Source of the DNA: Papaver somniferum
Lineage: Eukaryota; Streptophyta; Magnoliopsida; Ranunculales; Papaveraceae
Assembly (NCBI RefSeq): GCF_003573695.1
Contig: NC_039358.1
Span: 230,653,560 to 230,717,559, forward strand
Length of the DNA: 64,000 nucleotides
Direction: 5' to 3'
Part shown: piece after piece, positions 1-10,506 of the stretch
Layout: every line of letters begins with the position of its first letter
Position numbering within the stretch: the stretch's first letter is position 1
The notes under the pieces: model-generated
What the model was told of the DNA's origin: nothing
Seen by the model: the letters and a program-made list of their open reading frames with translations, nothing else
Databases searched by the model: none
Position numbers and translations under genes: made by a program

Positions 1-1095
1 TCATCGGTAAAAATGAAGTTATGGAGAGGAAAATCATGTTCTCTTTGAAACTGTAAACCTTCGGTCTCAACAAAGTAAATGAATTCGAGTTCGCCAAAAA
101 CCCGATCTTCCCTATTCCACCTTCTTTGATTTTACCAAATTAAATTTCGAATTACTAATCAAGAAATGATTTGGGTTTTTTCCCCAGATGTCTAATCTGA
201 ATTTCATTTGAAGACTAGAAACTCAAATCTATAATTTTCATAATGTCTCATTTTCAGTTTTAGTTAATTTTACGTAGTTAGATGTAATTATGTCGAAAAA
301 GCAATTTGATTTTGCTAGGAAACTTATCACTTCTACCTTCTCCAAATAATTGATCTTCAGTTTTCGCTATGGAAGTAGTGCAGCTTATGTGTTTGAAAAA
401 TTCAGCCAGATACAGTTCTCTCTAAAGTCTTTGTAGAAATGCCTATGAAGTTTTTGTGACAATGCCCAGGAGAGCAATGAGACAGATGTCCACCCTCTTT
501 TACATATCAGTGACGTGAATTGATAGTTAGAAATGATTGTTAGACAAGTGATTTACTGATATTGTCCACCTAAGGAGTAAAGATTTCGTTTAATTCTGTT
601 GTTTTCATGGACTTATTTTTTATTCAAATTTTCTGTTAACTTATATGACGGATTTTGATTTCCTTTCTTTGTTTCATTTGTGGATGAGTTCAATGCAAGG
701 TCAAGTTTCGGGTATTCATCCATGTTGGAGTCCGAGAATAATTGAGATAGCTCGACTAGGACACCTAAAGAGATGCATGTAACATTATTGTCGGCTCAAG
801 AGCTTGATGTAGTTGGGTTCATACTGTGTAAGCAATTTTTTTGTTTTGTTTTACTGGCTTGATAAGTTTGAATGTAGTAAATGACTACATTTTTAAGCAT
901 GTTTTAATTTAGACCTGCATATATGCCGAAGGATCAGATACTCCGGTTATCTAGTAACATAGTAACATATGAATATAAAGAATTGTGGCCAAGACTTGGA
1001 TTTGGAGGGCTTTTCTCCTTTGATCTCATATGAGCTTATCTACTAGCATGGATATGTAAAAAACTCTTCTTTTTGTGGTGTCAAGTATTTGGGAA
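1..1095. other. Intergenic DNA, no gene recognised
   Basis: AT-rich sequence with many stops in all frames. A short readable stretch near 690-835 on the + strand gives no family I recognise. The last five bases before the retrotransposon (1096-1100, CTAAT) are its target-site copy, so this DNA was once contiguous with 9401 onward. Confidence 0.5.
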
Positions 1096-1100
1096 CTAAT

Positions 1101-1574
1101 TGTAGGAGTTAAATATCGCACATATTAGTAACTACGCGAAATGAAGTATACAAAATAAGCAAGAGTATCACACACAGCAAATTGAGATGTCACATCAGAT
1201 GATGTCAGCAAAATCACGGGTAAAGTGTGAGGAGTTATGCGAAGATGTAAGATATGCGAAGATGAGCGATTGTATATGAGCGAATATATCGCACAGAGAT
1301 CCCGAAAATAAAGGGATTCTTAGCTGTCGTCCACTATGTAAAACCCTATATAAAGAAGAGAGTAGTTGTATTGTAAAGGATTCGAACAAGAGCTTGTAAG
1401 AGAGATTGTAAGAGAGAGAAAGTGAGTTTAGTCTACAAAAGTGTTATTGTAAGTTTTCATCAATCTTGTAAATAATCTGAATATATTCAATCAATAAGAT
1501 AATTTCCCATGATGATTACATAGAGAAACTATTAGGTTAAGTGGAGTGTAGTTGTAAGATTTCTTACAACTAGA
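1101..1574 (+). repeat. 5' LTR of the Tat-like element
   Basis: Begins TGTAGGAGTTAAATATCG and ends ACTAGA, where the 3' LTR ends ACTACA, so the terminal CA has mutated to GA. A TATA-like CTATATAAAG lies at 1346-1355, followed by a purine-rich leader, consistent with the usual U3-R-U5 promoter. The sequence straight after it (TTTTTAGCGCTAGAAACAG) is the probable primer-binding region, but I could not assign its tRNA. Confidence 0.92.
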
Positions 1575-1664
1575 TTTTTAGCGCTAGAAACAGCTGTGGA
1601 TTGATAAATCCTGGTAATAGACCTGAAATTCAAAGAAAAATGAAGGAAGAATCATAAAAGACTA

Positions 1665-2144
1665 ATGAAGACAGCAAGAATCATACCAGTTCAAGAAAGA
1701 GGCAGAGATATACAGTGTCATAACATAACTAAGGTATCAATTTCTGAAGCAGATTTCCAAGCGAAGGTAACCGGGAAAATTCATAAAAGAAATCATGAAG
1801 GAAAGAAAATTGAAACGATGAAGTTAGAATTACCATTACAGGATTGGGAAAAGGTGAAGATGTCCTTTGCGGCAGATGAAATTACAGAAGAAGACTTACA
1901 ACAAATACATCAATTGGTAATCACAGTCACAATCGAGCGAGAAAAAGTTATTGCACAACAGAGGACATTTGAAGGATGGGCGATTGATAAGACATTGATA
2001 GATACAGGAAGTACAGTTGATATATTATTTTATCGCACATTTAAAGCAACGGGATACAAATATGAAGAAATGATGCCCGCATCAAATAATATTCATGGAT
2101 TCAATAGAGCAATTACAAATCCAAAGGGAGAGATCGTGATGTGA
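1665..2144 (+). pseudogene. Retroelement aspartic protease region (gag-less)
   Basis: An open frame of 159 codons. Around residues 110-120 it contains LIDTGSTVDILF, the D-T-G catalytic loop of retroelement aspartic proteases, followed by a glycine-rich flap-like stretch (IHGFNRAITNPKGE). No gag precedes it. The start is uncertain because in an intact element the protease would be cleaved from a longer gag-pro precursor. The frame closes at a TGA, while protease-like sequence (LLGRPWVHGL) continues to about 2245 in a displaced frame. Confidence 0.75.
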
Positions 2145-2249
2145 ATATTACTGGGAGAGATCGAAATTAAGATAACACTGTGTGTGCTTGACATTGGGTC
2201 ACCATATAACATGTTGTTGGGACGACCATGGGTACATGGATTAAAGGAA

Positions 2250-4011
2250 GTTGCGTCATCATTACATCAATGTATCAGATTTCCAATTCCAAGCGGTATA
2301 GGTGAAATCAGAGAAGATGTTAAGGCTGCGAATACTTGGAATCAAATAGATGTGCGAAATTAGAAGGACGAGCAAATAAACGAAAGGATAGATGGAGAAA
2401 AACGAAAGAACAAAGAAAATAAGAGGAGTTTCGAATATACATGAGAAGAGCAAAAGAAGGGAAAGGAATACCAGGTGAAGAACCAACTGAGGAAGGTGAA
2501 CGAATTAAAGAAATTAAGGAACCAACACCTTTGGGCTAACCAAAGGCGAATTTTACTATAGTAGAACCAACAAAATAAATAAATATAGGAACTGAAGAAG
2601 AACCAAAGATATTAAGAATCGGAACCAAGATGGGTAAAGAAGAAGAAGAAAAAACAATAAACATTTTGCGAGCATATAGTGATATTTTCGCATGGAGTAG
2701 ATTAGACAGGAATAGATCCATCTGTCGCATGTCATAGATTAGACATTAAGAAGAATATAAAACCATTCAAGCAAAGAATAAGGAAAATTGCAACTGATTA
2801 TCATCCTAAAATCGAAGAAGAGTTACAAAAGATGCTGGATGCAGGAATTATAAGAGAAGCAAAATATCCAGAATGGATAGAAAATATGGTGGTGGTACCT
2901 AAAAAGAACAACGAAAATTAGGATCTTTATAGATTTTACAGATCTAAATAAGGCATGCCCGAAAGATAGCTTCTCTCTACCCGACATACCCCTAATGGTG
3001 GAGTCTGCGTCAGGGAATGATAGAGTCACGATGTTAGATGGGTACAAAGGCTATAATCAGATTCCATTAGCAGAAGAAGTTCAATAACACACTGCTTTCT
3101 TCGCACCTAGAGGTTTATATTGTTACACGAAAATGCCATTTGGATTGAAGAATGCCGGTGCGAAGTATCAAGGAATGGTACAGAAAGTATTTGAAAATGG
3201 ATCCATAAAAAACTAGAAGTTTATGTAGACGATATGCTGATCAAAAGCAAAGAGGCGAAAGACCATGTTGATGATTTGCGAGAAATATTTGAGCAAATGC
3301 GAACATTCAATATTAAGGTGAATCCAGAAAAATGTATAATTGGTGTATCATCAGGAAAATTCCTAGGCTATATTATATCTAAGGATGGAATGCAAGTGGA
3401 TCCGGAAAAAGTTCAAGCAATCAGAGATATGCCACCACCTGCAACAGTCAAGCATGTTCAAAAATTGAATGGATTGATAGCATCGTTGGGAAGATTCATT
3501 GCGAGATCTTCGGACAAATGCAAACACTTTTTCAATATACTAAAAAAGGGAACCCAATTTGAATGGACAATGGAATGTGATAAGGCATTGCAAAGCATAA
3601 AAGATTATTTGGTGAACCTATCGATTATGCAAAAGGAGAAACAAGGAGAAGAACTATTATTGTACTTAGCATCAACATCCCATGCATTAAGTGCAATATT
3701 ATTACGATCGGAGGAAGGTGTGGAGAAACCAATATATTATATAAGAAAAACCTATAACTGTGCAGAGAAAAATTATTCAAAAATCGAAAAAAATGATTCT
3801 CGCACTGGTATATGCATCATTCGAGCTTCGAATTTATTTTCAAGCCCACAAAATTAAAGTATTAACAAAAGTACCAATTGAAAATGCAATGAAGAATTCG
3901 AAGAGGTCGGGAAGAATAGAAAGGTGGAATGCACAGTTAGTAAATTATGAGATCGTCTATGAAAGCCAAAGTCTCAAGTTATCGCAGAATTTCTCGCACA
4001 ATTTCCAGTAG
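2250..4011 (+). pseudogene. Reverse transcriptase and RNase H of the Tat-like element, broken
   Basis: From about 2690 to 3230 the RT core is recognisable only in alternating frames and is full of stops: first a stretch related to CPRKIASLYPTYP, then a VYVDDML motif near 3217-3240, which is the RT catalytic Y-x-D-D box. From 3234 an open frame of 207 codons carries the RT thumb (FLGYIISKDGMQVDPEKVQAI) and the start of the Ty3 RNase H (LYLASTSHALSAILLR, then KPIYYIRKTYNCAEKNYSKIEK). A frameshift near 3790 moves RNase H into another frame, read to about 4011. The enzyme would copy element RNA to cDNA; this copy cannot make it. Confidence 0.85.
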
Positions 4012-4034
4012 AAGAAGATGAATATGTAGAAGAA

Positions 4035-4673
4035 ATGATGGAGGTGGATGACGAACATGGAAATCCTAATGATTTATTAACTGAGCGAGACTCAAACAGA
4101 TGGGAGATTTTGTTGGATGGATCCTCCAATGGAGAAGGCAACGGGATTGGTATTGTATTCATTTCGCCAACGGGGACGAAAATGGCTTATTCTTTCAGAT
4201 TAGACTTCGCATCCACAAATAATGAAACTGAATATGAAGCGGTTGTTCATGCATTAAGATTAGGAATTGAAATGAAAATTGAGGATGCGTGAATAACTAG
4301 CGACTCCCGGCTGGTAATTCGTCAGATAGAAGGAACATATAGTACTAATGAACCATTTTTGCAAAAATATAGGAGACTGGTTATGGATTTAGTAGTGCAA
4401 ATTCCTAAAATAAGTTGGAGACACATAAGGAGAATAGATAACAGGCTTGCGGATGCATTGGCATTCATACCATCAATGTTAGAAGATCCAGTTGCAAGGG
4501 ATATAAAAATACAAACACTTTTGTTACCATCTATAGAAAAGAGTGAAGAAGTGAAAACAGATGTGATGATCATAGACGATATACAAGAAGAAAACGTGAG
4601 CGATGAAAAGAATTGGAGAACTGAGATACACTTTTATCTAGAGAAGGGAGAATTGCCGAAGAAAAGATTATAA
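4035..4673 (+). pseudogene. Second RNase H-like domain (Tat type), broken
   Basis: Residues 15-80 of an 85-codon frame read WEILLDGSSNGEGNGIGIVF, then NNETEYEAVVHALRLGIEM. These are the first Asp (LDGSS) and Glu (NETEYEA) boxes of an RNase H fold. A TGA at about 4290 interrupts it just before DSRLVIRQIEG, which continues in frame and carries the third Asp. The domain ends with WRHIRRIDNRLADALAF, the final Asp box. It is separate from and downstream of the usual Ty3 RNase H. Duplicated RNase H is typical of Tat/Ogre elements. Confidence 0.8.
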
Positions 4674-4724
4674 GCGCACAAATTAAAGATCTGTGCGACA
4701 AATTATGAATTAAGGGATGGAATT

Positions 4725-5857
4725 ATGTATAGGAGATCATTTCTTGGACCTTCACTTAGATGTCTTACGCGAACGGAGGGGATCGAAATTCTAAAGGCAT
4801 TACACTATGGCGATGCTGGCAACCATAGTGGAGGAAGATCACTTGGATATAGAGCAAAAATACAGGGTTATTACTGGCCATATATGCATGAAGATGCAAA
4901 ACAAGTTTCGAGAAGATGCAAAGAATGTCAACGTCATGGCAAGAAGATACATGCACTTGGGGCTATGCTTAATACATCGACAAATGTGTGGCCCTTTGGG
5001 AAATGGGGAATAGATATTGTTGGGCCATTTATACCAGGAACGGGACAAAAAAGATTCTTAATAGTCGCAACTGACTATTTCACTAAATGGGCAAAAGTGA
5101 AAGCAGTTCAACATATTCGCGATAAAGACATATTTAAATTCATTTTTGAAAATATCATATGCAGATTTGGTATTCCTACACAATTGGTGTCTGATAATGG
5201 GAAGCAGTTTGAAGGCGATAATATAACAACGCTGCTCAATGCATTCAAAATTCAGAGTGGCAAATCTACTCCTTTGTATCCTCAAAGTAACGGAAAAGTA
5301 GAAGCTACGAACAAAACAATCGAAGACAATCTGAAGAAATAATTAGAAGGGAACAATAAAGGATGGTGCGAACAGTACATAATGTAGCATGGGCTTACAG
5401 AACTACAAGGAGAGAAGCAACAGGAATGTCTCCCTTTTGTCTGAAATATGGAGTAGAGGCAGTGCTACCAAAAGAAGTGATCATCCCTACCACAAAGAGA
5501 GAAGCTTGGGTAAAGAATTTAAGTGCGGATTTGATTTTAACAAAGTTGGATGATTTGGACGAAGTACGAGAAGTTGCTTTGCAACATATGGAAAATTATC
5601 GAAAAAGACTAGCTAGAGAATACAACAAGCGGGTTAAAATAAGAGAATTCCAACCAGGCGAATTGGTGCTACGCGAAATTCCAATTTATCAAAGAGGAAA
5701 AGATGGAAAGTTGGAGAAAAGATGGGATGGACCTTATATAATAAAACGAATAGTTGGAGAGGGAGCCTATGAATTAATGGATCCTGAAGGACGAGATACA
5801 TGTCGTAAGTTGGACCGCCCTTGGAATAGACAGTTCTTGAAGAAATATTATCCATAG
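4725..5857 (+). pseudogene. Integrase of the Tat-like element, one in-frame stop
   Basis: The first part (205 codons) has the zinc-binding half (H...H and CKECQRHGK), then the catalytic core: GIDIVGPF (first Asp), VSDNGKQF (second Asp) and PQSNGKVEATNK (Glu). A TAA at about 5340 stops it. From 5363 the frame continues with WAYRTTRREATGMSPF and a C-terminal module (EFQPGELVLREI, KRWDGPYIIKRIVGEGAYEL) ending at 5857. An intact enzyme would insert element cDNA into chromosomes. All three acidic residues remain, so only the stop and the upstream damage silence it. Confidence 0.88.
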
Positions 5858-7360
5858 TTGCCTGCGAATCAATTCGCATGTACAAACAGTTAAAGTTTTA
5901 AAAGTTCTTTTTTTTGAATAGAAATGCAGTGCGAATGATTCGCTAAAGAGTTAATAAAAAGAGAAATAAAACCTTTATAAAAGGCTACAGAAAATGATAT
6001 TTATTATCAGATTCGCTAGGAATCCAAATATGGCGTGCACCCTAGTTCGCTCATATGCAAGAGGCAAAATAGTAAGACCTAACACACATCATAATTGGAA
6101 CGACCTAGAAGGCATGACTCAAGGGAAGGCTGCACCGGAACTTGAGTTGCGGAGATTTGGGGTGAGAATTAAACGATAATGCCCATCCGGAAGAGATACC
6201 TTAAATGTTCATTCTAAGATACTAGTCTTAGATTGAGAGCCTAAGGTGAGAAAGGCTCTCCTAAGGAGTGCAGAAACTCGATCAGGGCGCCGAGGTACAC
6301 GGTTGAGTCAAGAGTGACCGGAACGTCTGGAGCGTACCTTGACACTCTTGGCAAGTCCTGACTATGATGCACTCGGTCCGAAGATACCCCACTTAGCGTG
6401 CAATCTTGCTGCCATAAACCCTATAGGTAGTGTATGCGAGATTGCGAAATCAGCTGGTTGTTGAAAAGCCGAATGTGAAGAACCATAATCTTAACCAGAT
6501 AGAGGTAAGCTTCCTTTAAGGGGCACCATAGGGGAAGATAAGGACGACACCCTCCATTAGGGAGCTGAATTGTGTCAAAAGACGTAAATGTCGCAAGGAT
6601 TTTACTCATGAGAGTATTAAGACTTGTGACATTTATGCAAAAAACCTGAAGAGGAAATAATACAAGCAAAAAAGATAATACGAGATCAATGGGTCAATGT
6701 ACTAAAATACAAAGACTTCCTGCGATTTCGTCGCACGAAAAATGGGGCAAAATAATACCTTTACGTAGGAAGGCAGCATAAGACCTCCCAAATAAATTAA
6801 ATAAACTACTGATAAATTCGCACAATTGTTTCTTACAAGCAATATAATAAGAGGGAAATATGGGAATTAAAATAACAATGTATTATCTTCCTTACAACAA
6901 ACAAGTCTAAATGGGGTGCGAACGACCAAAAAACATCAAAATAAAGAAAAGAAATCAAGAATGCTCAAACAGTTACATCAGACTTTAGCGCTTGGCTCAG
7001 GATTATTCTGAATTAATTTCTCATTTTGGGAACTCAGACCGCTAGCTAAAAAAATCGATTTTTTGAGTAAGACGGTAATTTTCATGGGAAAGATGGTCAA
7101 TCTGATTATGTGCGTATGAATATTGATGATCTAATTGATTTAGTTGAGACTGTAACTTCGCGTTATTCGCTTGGGCATCTTCGGCAAGGAATTGAAATTC
7201 GTATCTCTCATTCGTTCGCTTCTGGTTTAAATCTTAACATATGCATGAAGAAATTTATAAAAATGAACGTATGCAAAGAAGTAAAAAATACGATAACTGA
7301 CTCAAAGATAAAAATAAATACCTCTAAGTTTCTGATTATCGAAGATTTTCAGCCTCAAAA
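5858..7360. other. Non-coding 3' internal region of the Tat-like element
   Basis: No convincing coding sequence between integrase and the antisense gene. A 61-codon frame at 5994-6179 and similar short frames look accidental. Tat-lineage elements commonly have a long spacer here. Confidence 0.55.
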
Positions 7361-8598
7361 TTTGAAATCTGAAGTTCCCCTCTTAATCTTTGTATTTCCT
7401 TTTCCAAAGAAATATTTTTCTGCGAGAGTTTCAATTGAGAACAGCTAGACTTAAATGCTTTTCAGCTAACATCATACGACGATGAGATTGCTAAAGAGAA
7501 AAAGATAAAGATTAGTACTTGGAAATGTCACTAAAGAAGATAAAGGTTAAGGTGTGAAGGATAATTACCAAAACGTCTAGAGTGACGTGGAAACTCGGGT
7601 CAATTTGAGAAAGGACCTCATCTCGTGAAGCCTTGTCAACATGAAATCCCCGAAGAAGCTGACTTAAGACAGAACAGGAGCGAAGTTTGGAAGGATCATC
7701 GGTTAAAGATTGGGCAGAGTTGATAACATGGGAAAGAGTTTGAGTAGCCAATTTTACGCTATCCAAACCCTTTTTATTTAAAAGAAGAGAATCCAATAAA
7801 GAAAGAGAAGGAGGAGTAGTAGAAGTTGTTGGAATGGTGGATTTATCTTGAGGAAGGTTCGGATGAGAGGTAGAGCTAATGGGTGAAGGAAAAATTAGAT
7901 GCGATGGATTCGCAGAGGCAACAGGGGAAGTATTTTTCAGGATTTGGCTAAGAGAAAGCTCCTTATTCGCAGGAGAATCTTTAAAAAGCTCGTCATACGT
8001 AATAAAAGCATTCTCATCTATATGAGGATTTTTTGGTGAAGGAGTAGCAGGAACATTCTTCTCAGAGCCTTGGGAAAATGCATGGGTAACAGAAACATCT
8101 TTCTCAGGAATTTGACTTATTGTTGGAGTAATAGGAGGATTAGTGTGCGAAGGTTGAGTTGTAGATACAAGAACAATATCTACAACAGTAAAATTTAAAA
8201 TAGAAATATTTGAAGAGAGAGGTACGAGTTTGCGAGACTTTTTGACTTTCTGTTTTTTACCATCAACTATTTCAGCATCAGAAGCCTGCGAAAATAAAGA
8301 AGATAAGAAATAGAAGCAACAATATTGTTTAGAGACAGTAGAGTATTTCTTACTTCTTTATTGTGCAAAGCGTTCATCTTGTGAGATTCCTTGTTTTGAG
8401 GTTCATTATCGATGCTGGGTTTCTTCTTTTGCGTTTCTTTATTTTCACTTGAAGAAGAATTGGGTCTTTGCAAAATTCGAAGAGCATTAATCTTTTTGCG
8501 AAAGTACGGGAATCAGATCGTATAATAATAATAATAAGTAATGGTTAAAATCAATAATCATAATGAAGAAAAGAAACGAACCTTGATTCAGGATTCAT
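7360..8598 (-). pseudogene. Antisense spliced gene inside the Tat-like element, function unknown
   Basis: Read on the minus strand, with a start ATG at 8598-8596 (MNPES). Predicted exons are 8582-8598, 8354-8465, 7569-8285 and 7491 downwards. All three introns are GT-AG (8466-8581, 8286-8353, 7492-7568). Exons 1+2 total 129 nt and exon 3 totals 717 nt, both multiples of three, so the join keeps one open frame of about 282 codons. The protein is Ser/Pro/Thr-rich and low-complexity in its first two thirds, then has a helical stretch (LLNKKGLDSVKLATQTLSHV). In exon 4 the frame meets a stop. In the +1 frame a coiled-coil-like stretch follows (SQKNISLEKEIQRLRGELQ, about 7370-7440), suggesting a frameshift near 7445. 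I recognise no enzyme domain. Extra antisense ORFs are known in Tat elements. The splice model is my inference. Confidence 0.55.
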
Positions 8599-8921
8599 GG
8601 TAGAAGAACAATAGCAGAAGAAATCAATACAACAACAACAAAACTGGGAAGTAGCAGACGAAGATTAAGAGAGAGAGAGGATGAATGATGAAAGAAGAAA
8701 ATATTGTGGATAAAACCCTTAAATAGGTGAAAAGAGGTTACCAGTTGGAGACGGTTCAAGCCAGTAAAAAAGGAAGAAAATCAACACGTGTAGAGAGGAG
8801 CTTGAAATCCGGATAACTGTCGATAAAATAAAATGTAAACGGATAAGCATGTGCGATTTGAAAATGGAGAGTTTCTCATATCGCTCACTTTGAAGAATCA
8901 AGCGAAATGAGAAGAGGAAAA

Positions 8922-9395
8922 TGTAGGAGTTAAATATCGCACATATTAGTAACTACGAGAAATGAAGTGCACAACATACGCGAGAGTATCGCACACACCA
9001 AATTGAGATGTCACATCAGATGATGTCAGCAAAGTCACGTGTAAAGTGTGAGGAGTTATGCGAAGATGTAAGATATGGGAAGATGAGCAACTGTATATGA
9101 GCGAATATATCACACAGAGATCCCGAAAATAAAGGGATTCTTAGCTGTCATCCACTATGTAAAACCCTATATAAAGGAGAGAGTAGTTGTCTTGTAAAGG
9201 AATCGAACACGAGTCTTGTAAGAGAGATTTTAAGAGAGAGAAAGTGAGTTTAGTCTGAAAAGTGTTATTATAAGTTTCCATCAATCTTGTAAATAATCTG
9301 AATATATTCAATCAATAAGATAATTTCCCATGATAATTACATAGAGAAACTATTAGGTTAAGTGGAGTGTAGCTGTAAGATTTCATACAACTACA
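8922..9395 (+). repeat. 3' LTR of the Tat-like element
   Basis: Same length as the 5' LTR and nearly identical by eye, from TGTAGGAGTTAAATATCG to ACAACTACA, with TATA-like CTATATAAAG at 9167-9176. CTAAT at 9396-9400 repeats the five bases before the 5' LTR. Confidence 0.93.
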
Positions 9396-9400
9396 CTAAT

Positions 9401-10506
9401 GTTTCTGATTGAAAGTATAAAATGAATGAAATGCGTTACATCTGTATCTAACTAACCTCCATCAACTTAAAGTGTCCACCTCATTCGAGTTGATTGAAAA
9501 AAGCCGATCAAAAATTAATTCGAATTGACAGTTCTTCTATTCTCTTTTTTGACGTCTTGCTGAACGGTCCATCATAACTTATTATGCCCAAACAAAAAAA
9601 AGATTAAAATTTTTATGCCAAAACCAAAAGCACGCACAACCTGCTTCTTCATTTTAGCTCACTACTAATTTTTTGTAACATTACTAAATTGTGTTTTTGA
9701 TATATGAAAAATAATATTTCTGTGAGTGTTATAGTTATGCCAAGAAGGAAGACAAATATAAACAAGCCATGATTTTCCAACGTGCAACGCACATGCACTC
9801 TACTTATAATCATAAAAGAAAAATCGTAACTCCTTTCTTAATCTTGAATTTCTCATTTGAACTCATAAAATTAAGAATCACATTATTTTATTTGTTTTCC
9901 TATTCATCAATTTAAACATTATTTCGTGATGGAAAAAAACAAAATTTCGTCTCTAACATGAAAATTGTGTGATTTTTAAGTGGAGGTTACGAACAAAATA
10001 TACGGACGGGAAAAACGAGACAAGAAGATAAAAAACTGAAAAGACAGCAACTTAATAGGATAATACTCAAGAATGAGATGTTGACTTTCTATATTGAGTT
10101 CCAGGTTGATGCGACCTCCTGACTCATGTTGGGGTATGGGGTGCACTAATTTTTGGTGCCATATATCATTTCTGGATAAGTCACATGCAACTATTCAGAT
10201 GCCACCAGAAACGCCCACTTAATTTGGGTTGACAATATCATAGACTATTTTTTGATATTAGTAAAAAATAGTTAATGGGTAGATTTTACCTTATTTAGAT
10301 AATGATTCGTCGGTCAATAACAAATGAACACAAAAATTGAGAATCAATTATTTCACATCAATCAGGATTTCTTTCTCATTTATGTATTCTCGGAAGAAAA
10401 GAAGAAAAAGAAAAAAATTTGTTTCATTTTCTTGTTGCTTCCTTCTCCCCTGTCAAACATTTGCGGTTCCTGCTGCTGCTGAGTTGGGGTATACAGGCAG
10501 AGAGAG
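9401..10506 (+). promoter_or_regulatory. Upstream region of the CHX gene
   Basis: No coding sequence. From about 9870 onward the sequence is recognisably duplicated, in inverted orientation, upstream of the CHX pseudogene (32207-32810). Shared landmarks include GTGGAGGTTACGAAC at 9979-9993 and TAATGATTCGTCGGTCAATAAC around 10300-10321. The copied unit therefore included the promoter and 5' leader. A short upstream reading frame (10337-10519) overlaps the CHX start and may be leader only. Confidence 0.5.

Larger units (their letters stand above)
1101..9395 (+). mobile_element. Ty3/gypsy LTR retrotransposon, Tat-like, decayed
   Basis: Two LTRs of equal length (474 bp, 1101-1574 and 8922-9395) bound this element. 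CTAAT lies immediately outside both ends (1096-1100 and 9396-9400), a perfect 5-bp target duplication. The domain order is protease, reverse transcriptase, RNase H, a second RNase H-like domain, integrase, then about 3 kb before the 3' LTR. Two RNase H domains and a long 3' region with an antisense ORF are known features of the Tat lineage. Gag is missing: only about 90 bp separate the 5' LTR from the protease ORF. A purine tract (AGAAGAGGAAAA) precedes the 3' LTR. Stops and frameshifts break pol, so the copy cannot move on its own. Confidence 0.93.

Noticed and set aside
1195..1389. Minus-strand frame inside the Tat 5' LTR
   Set aside because: LTR sequence; no counterpart of interest in the 3' LTR.
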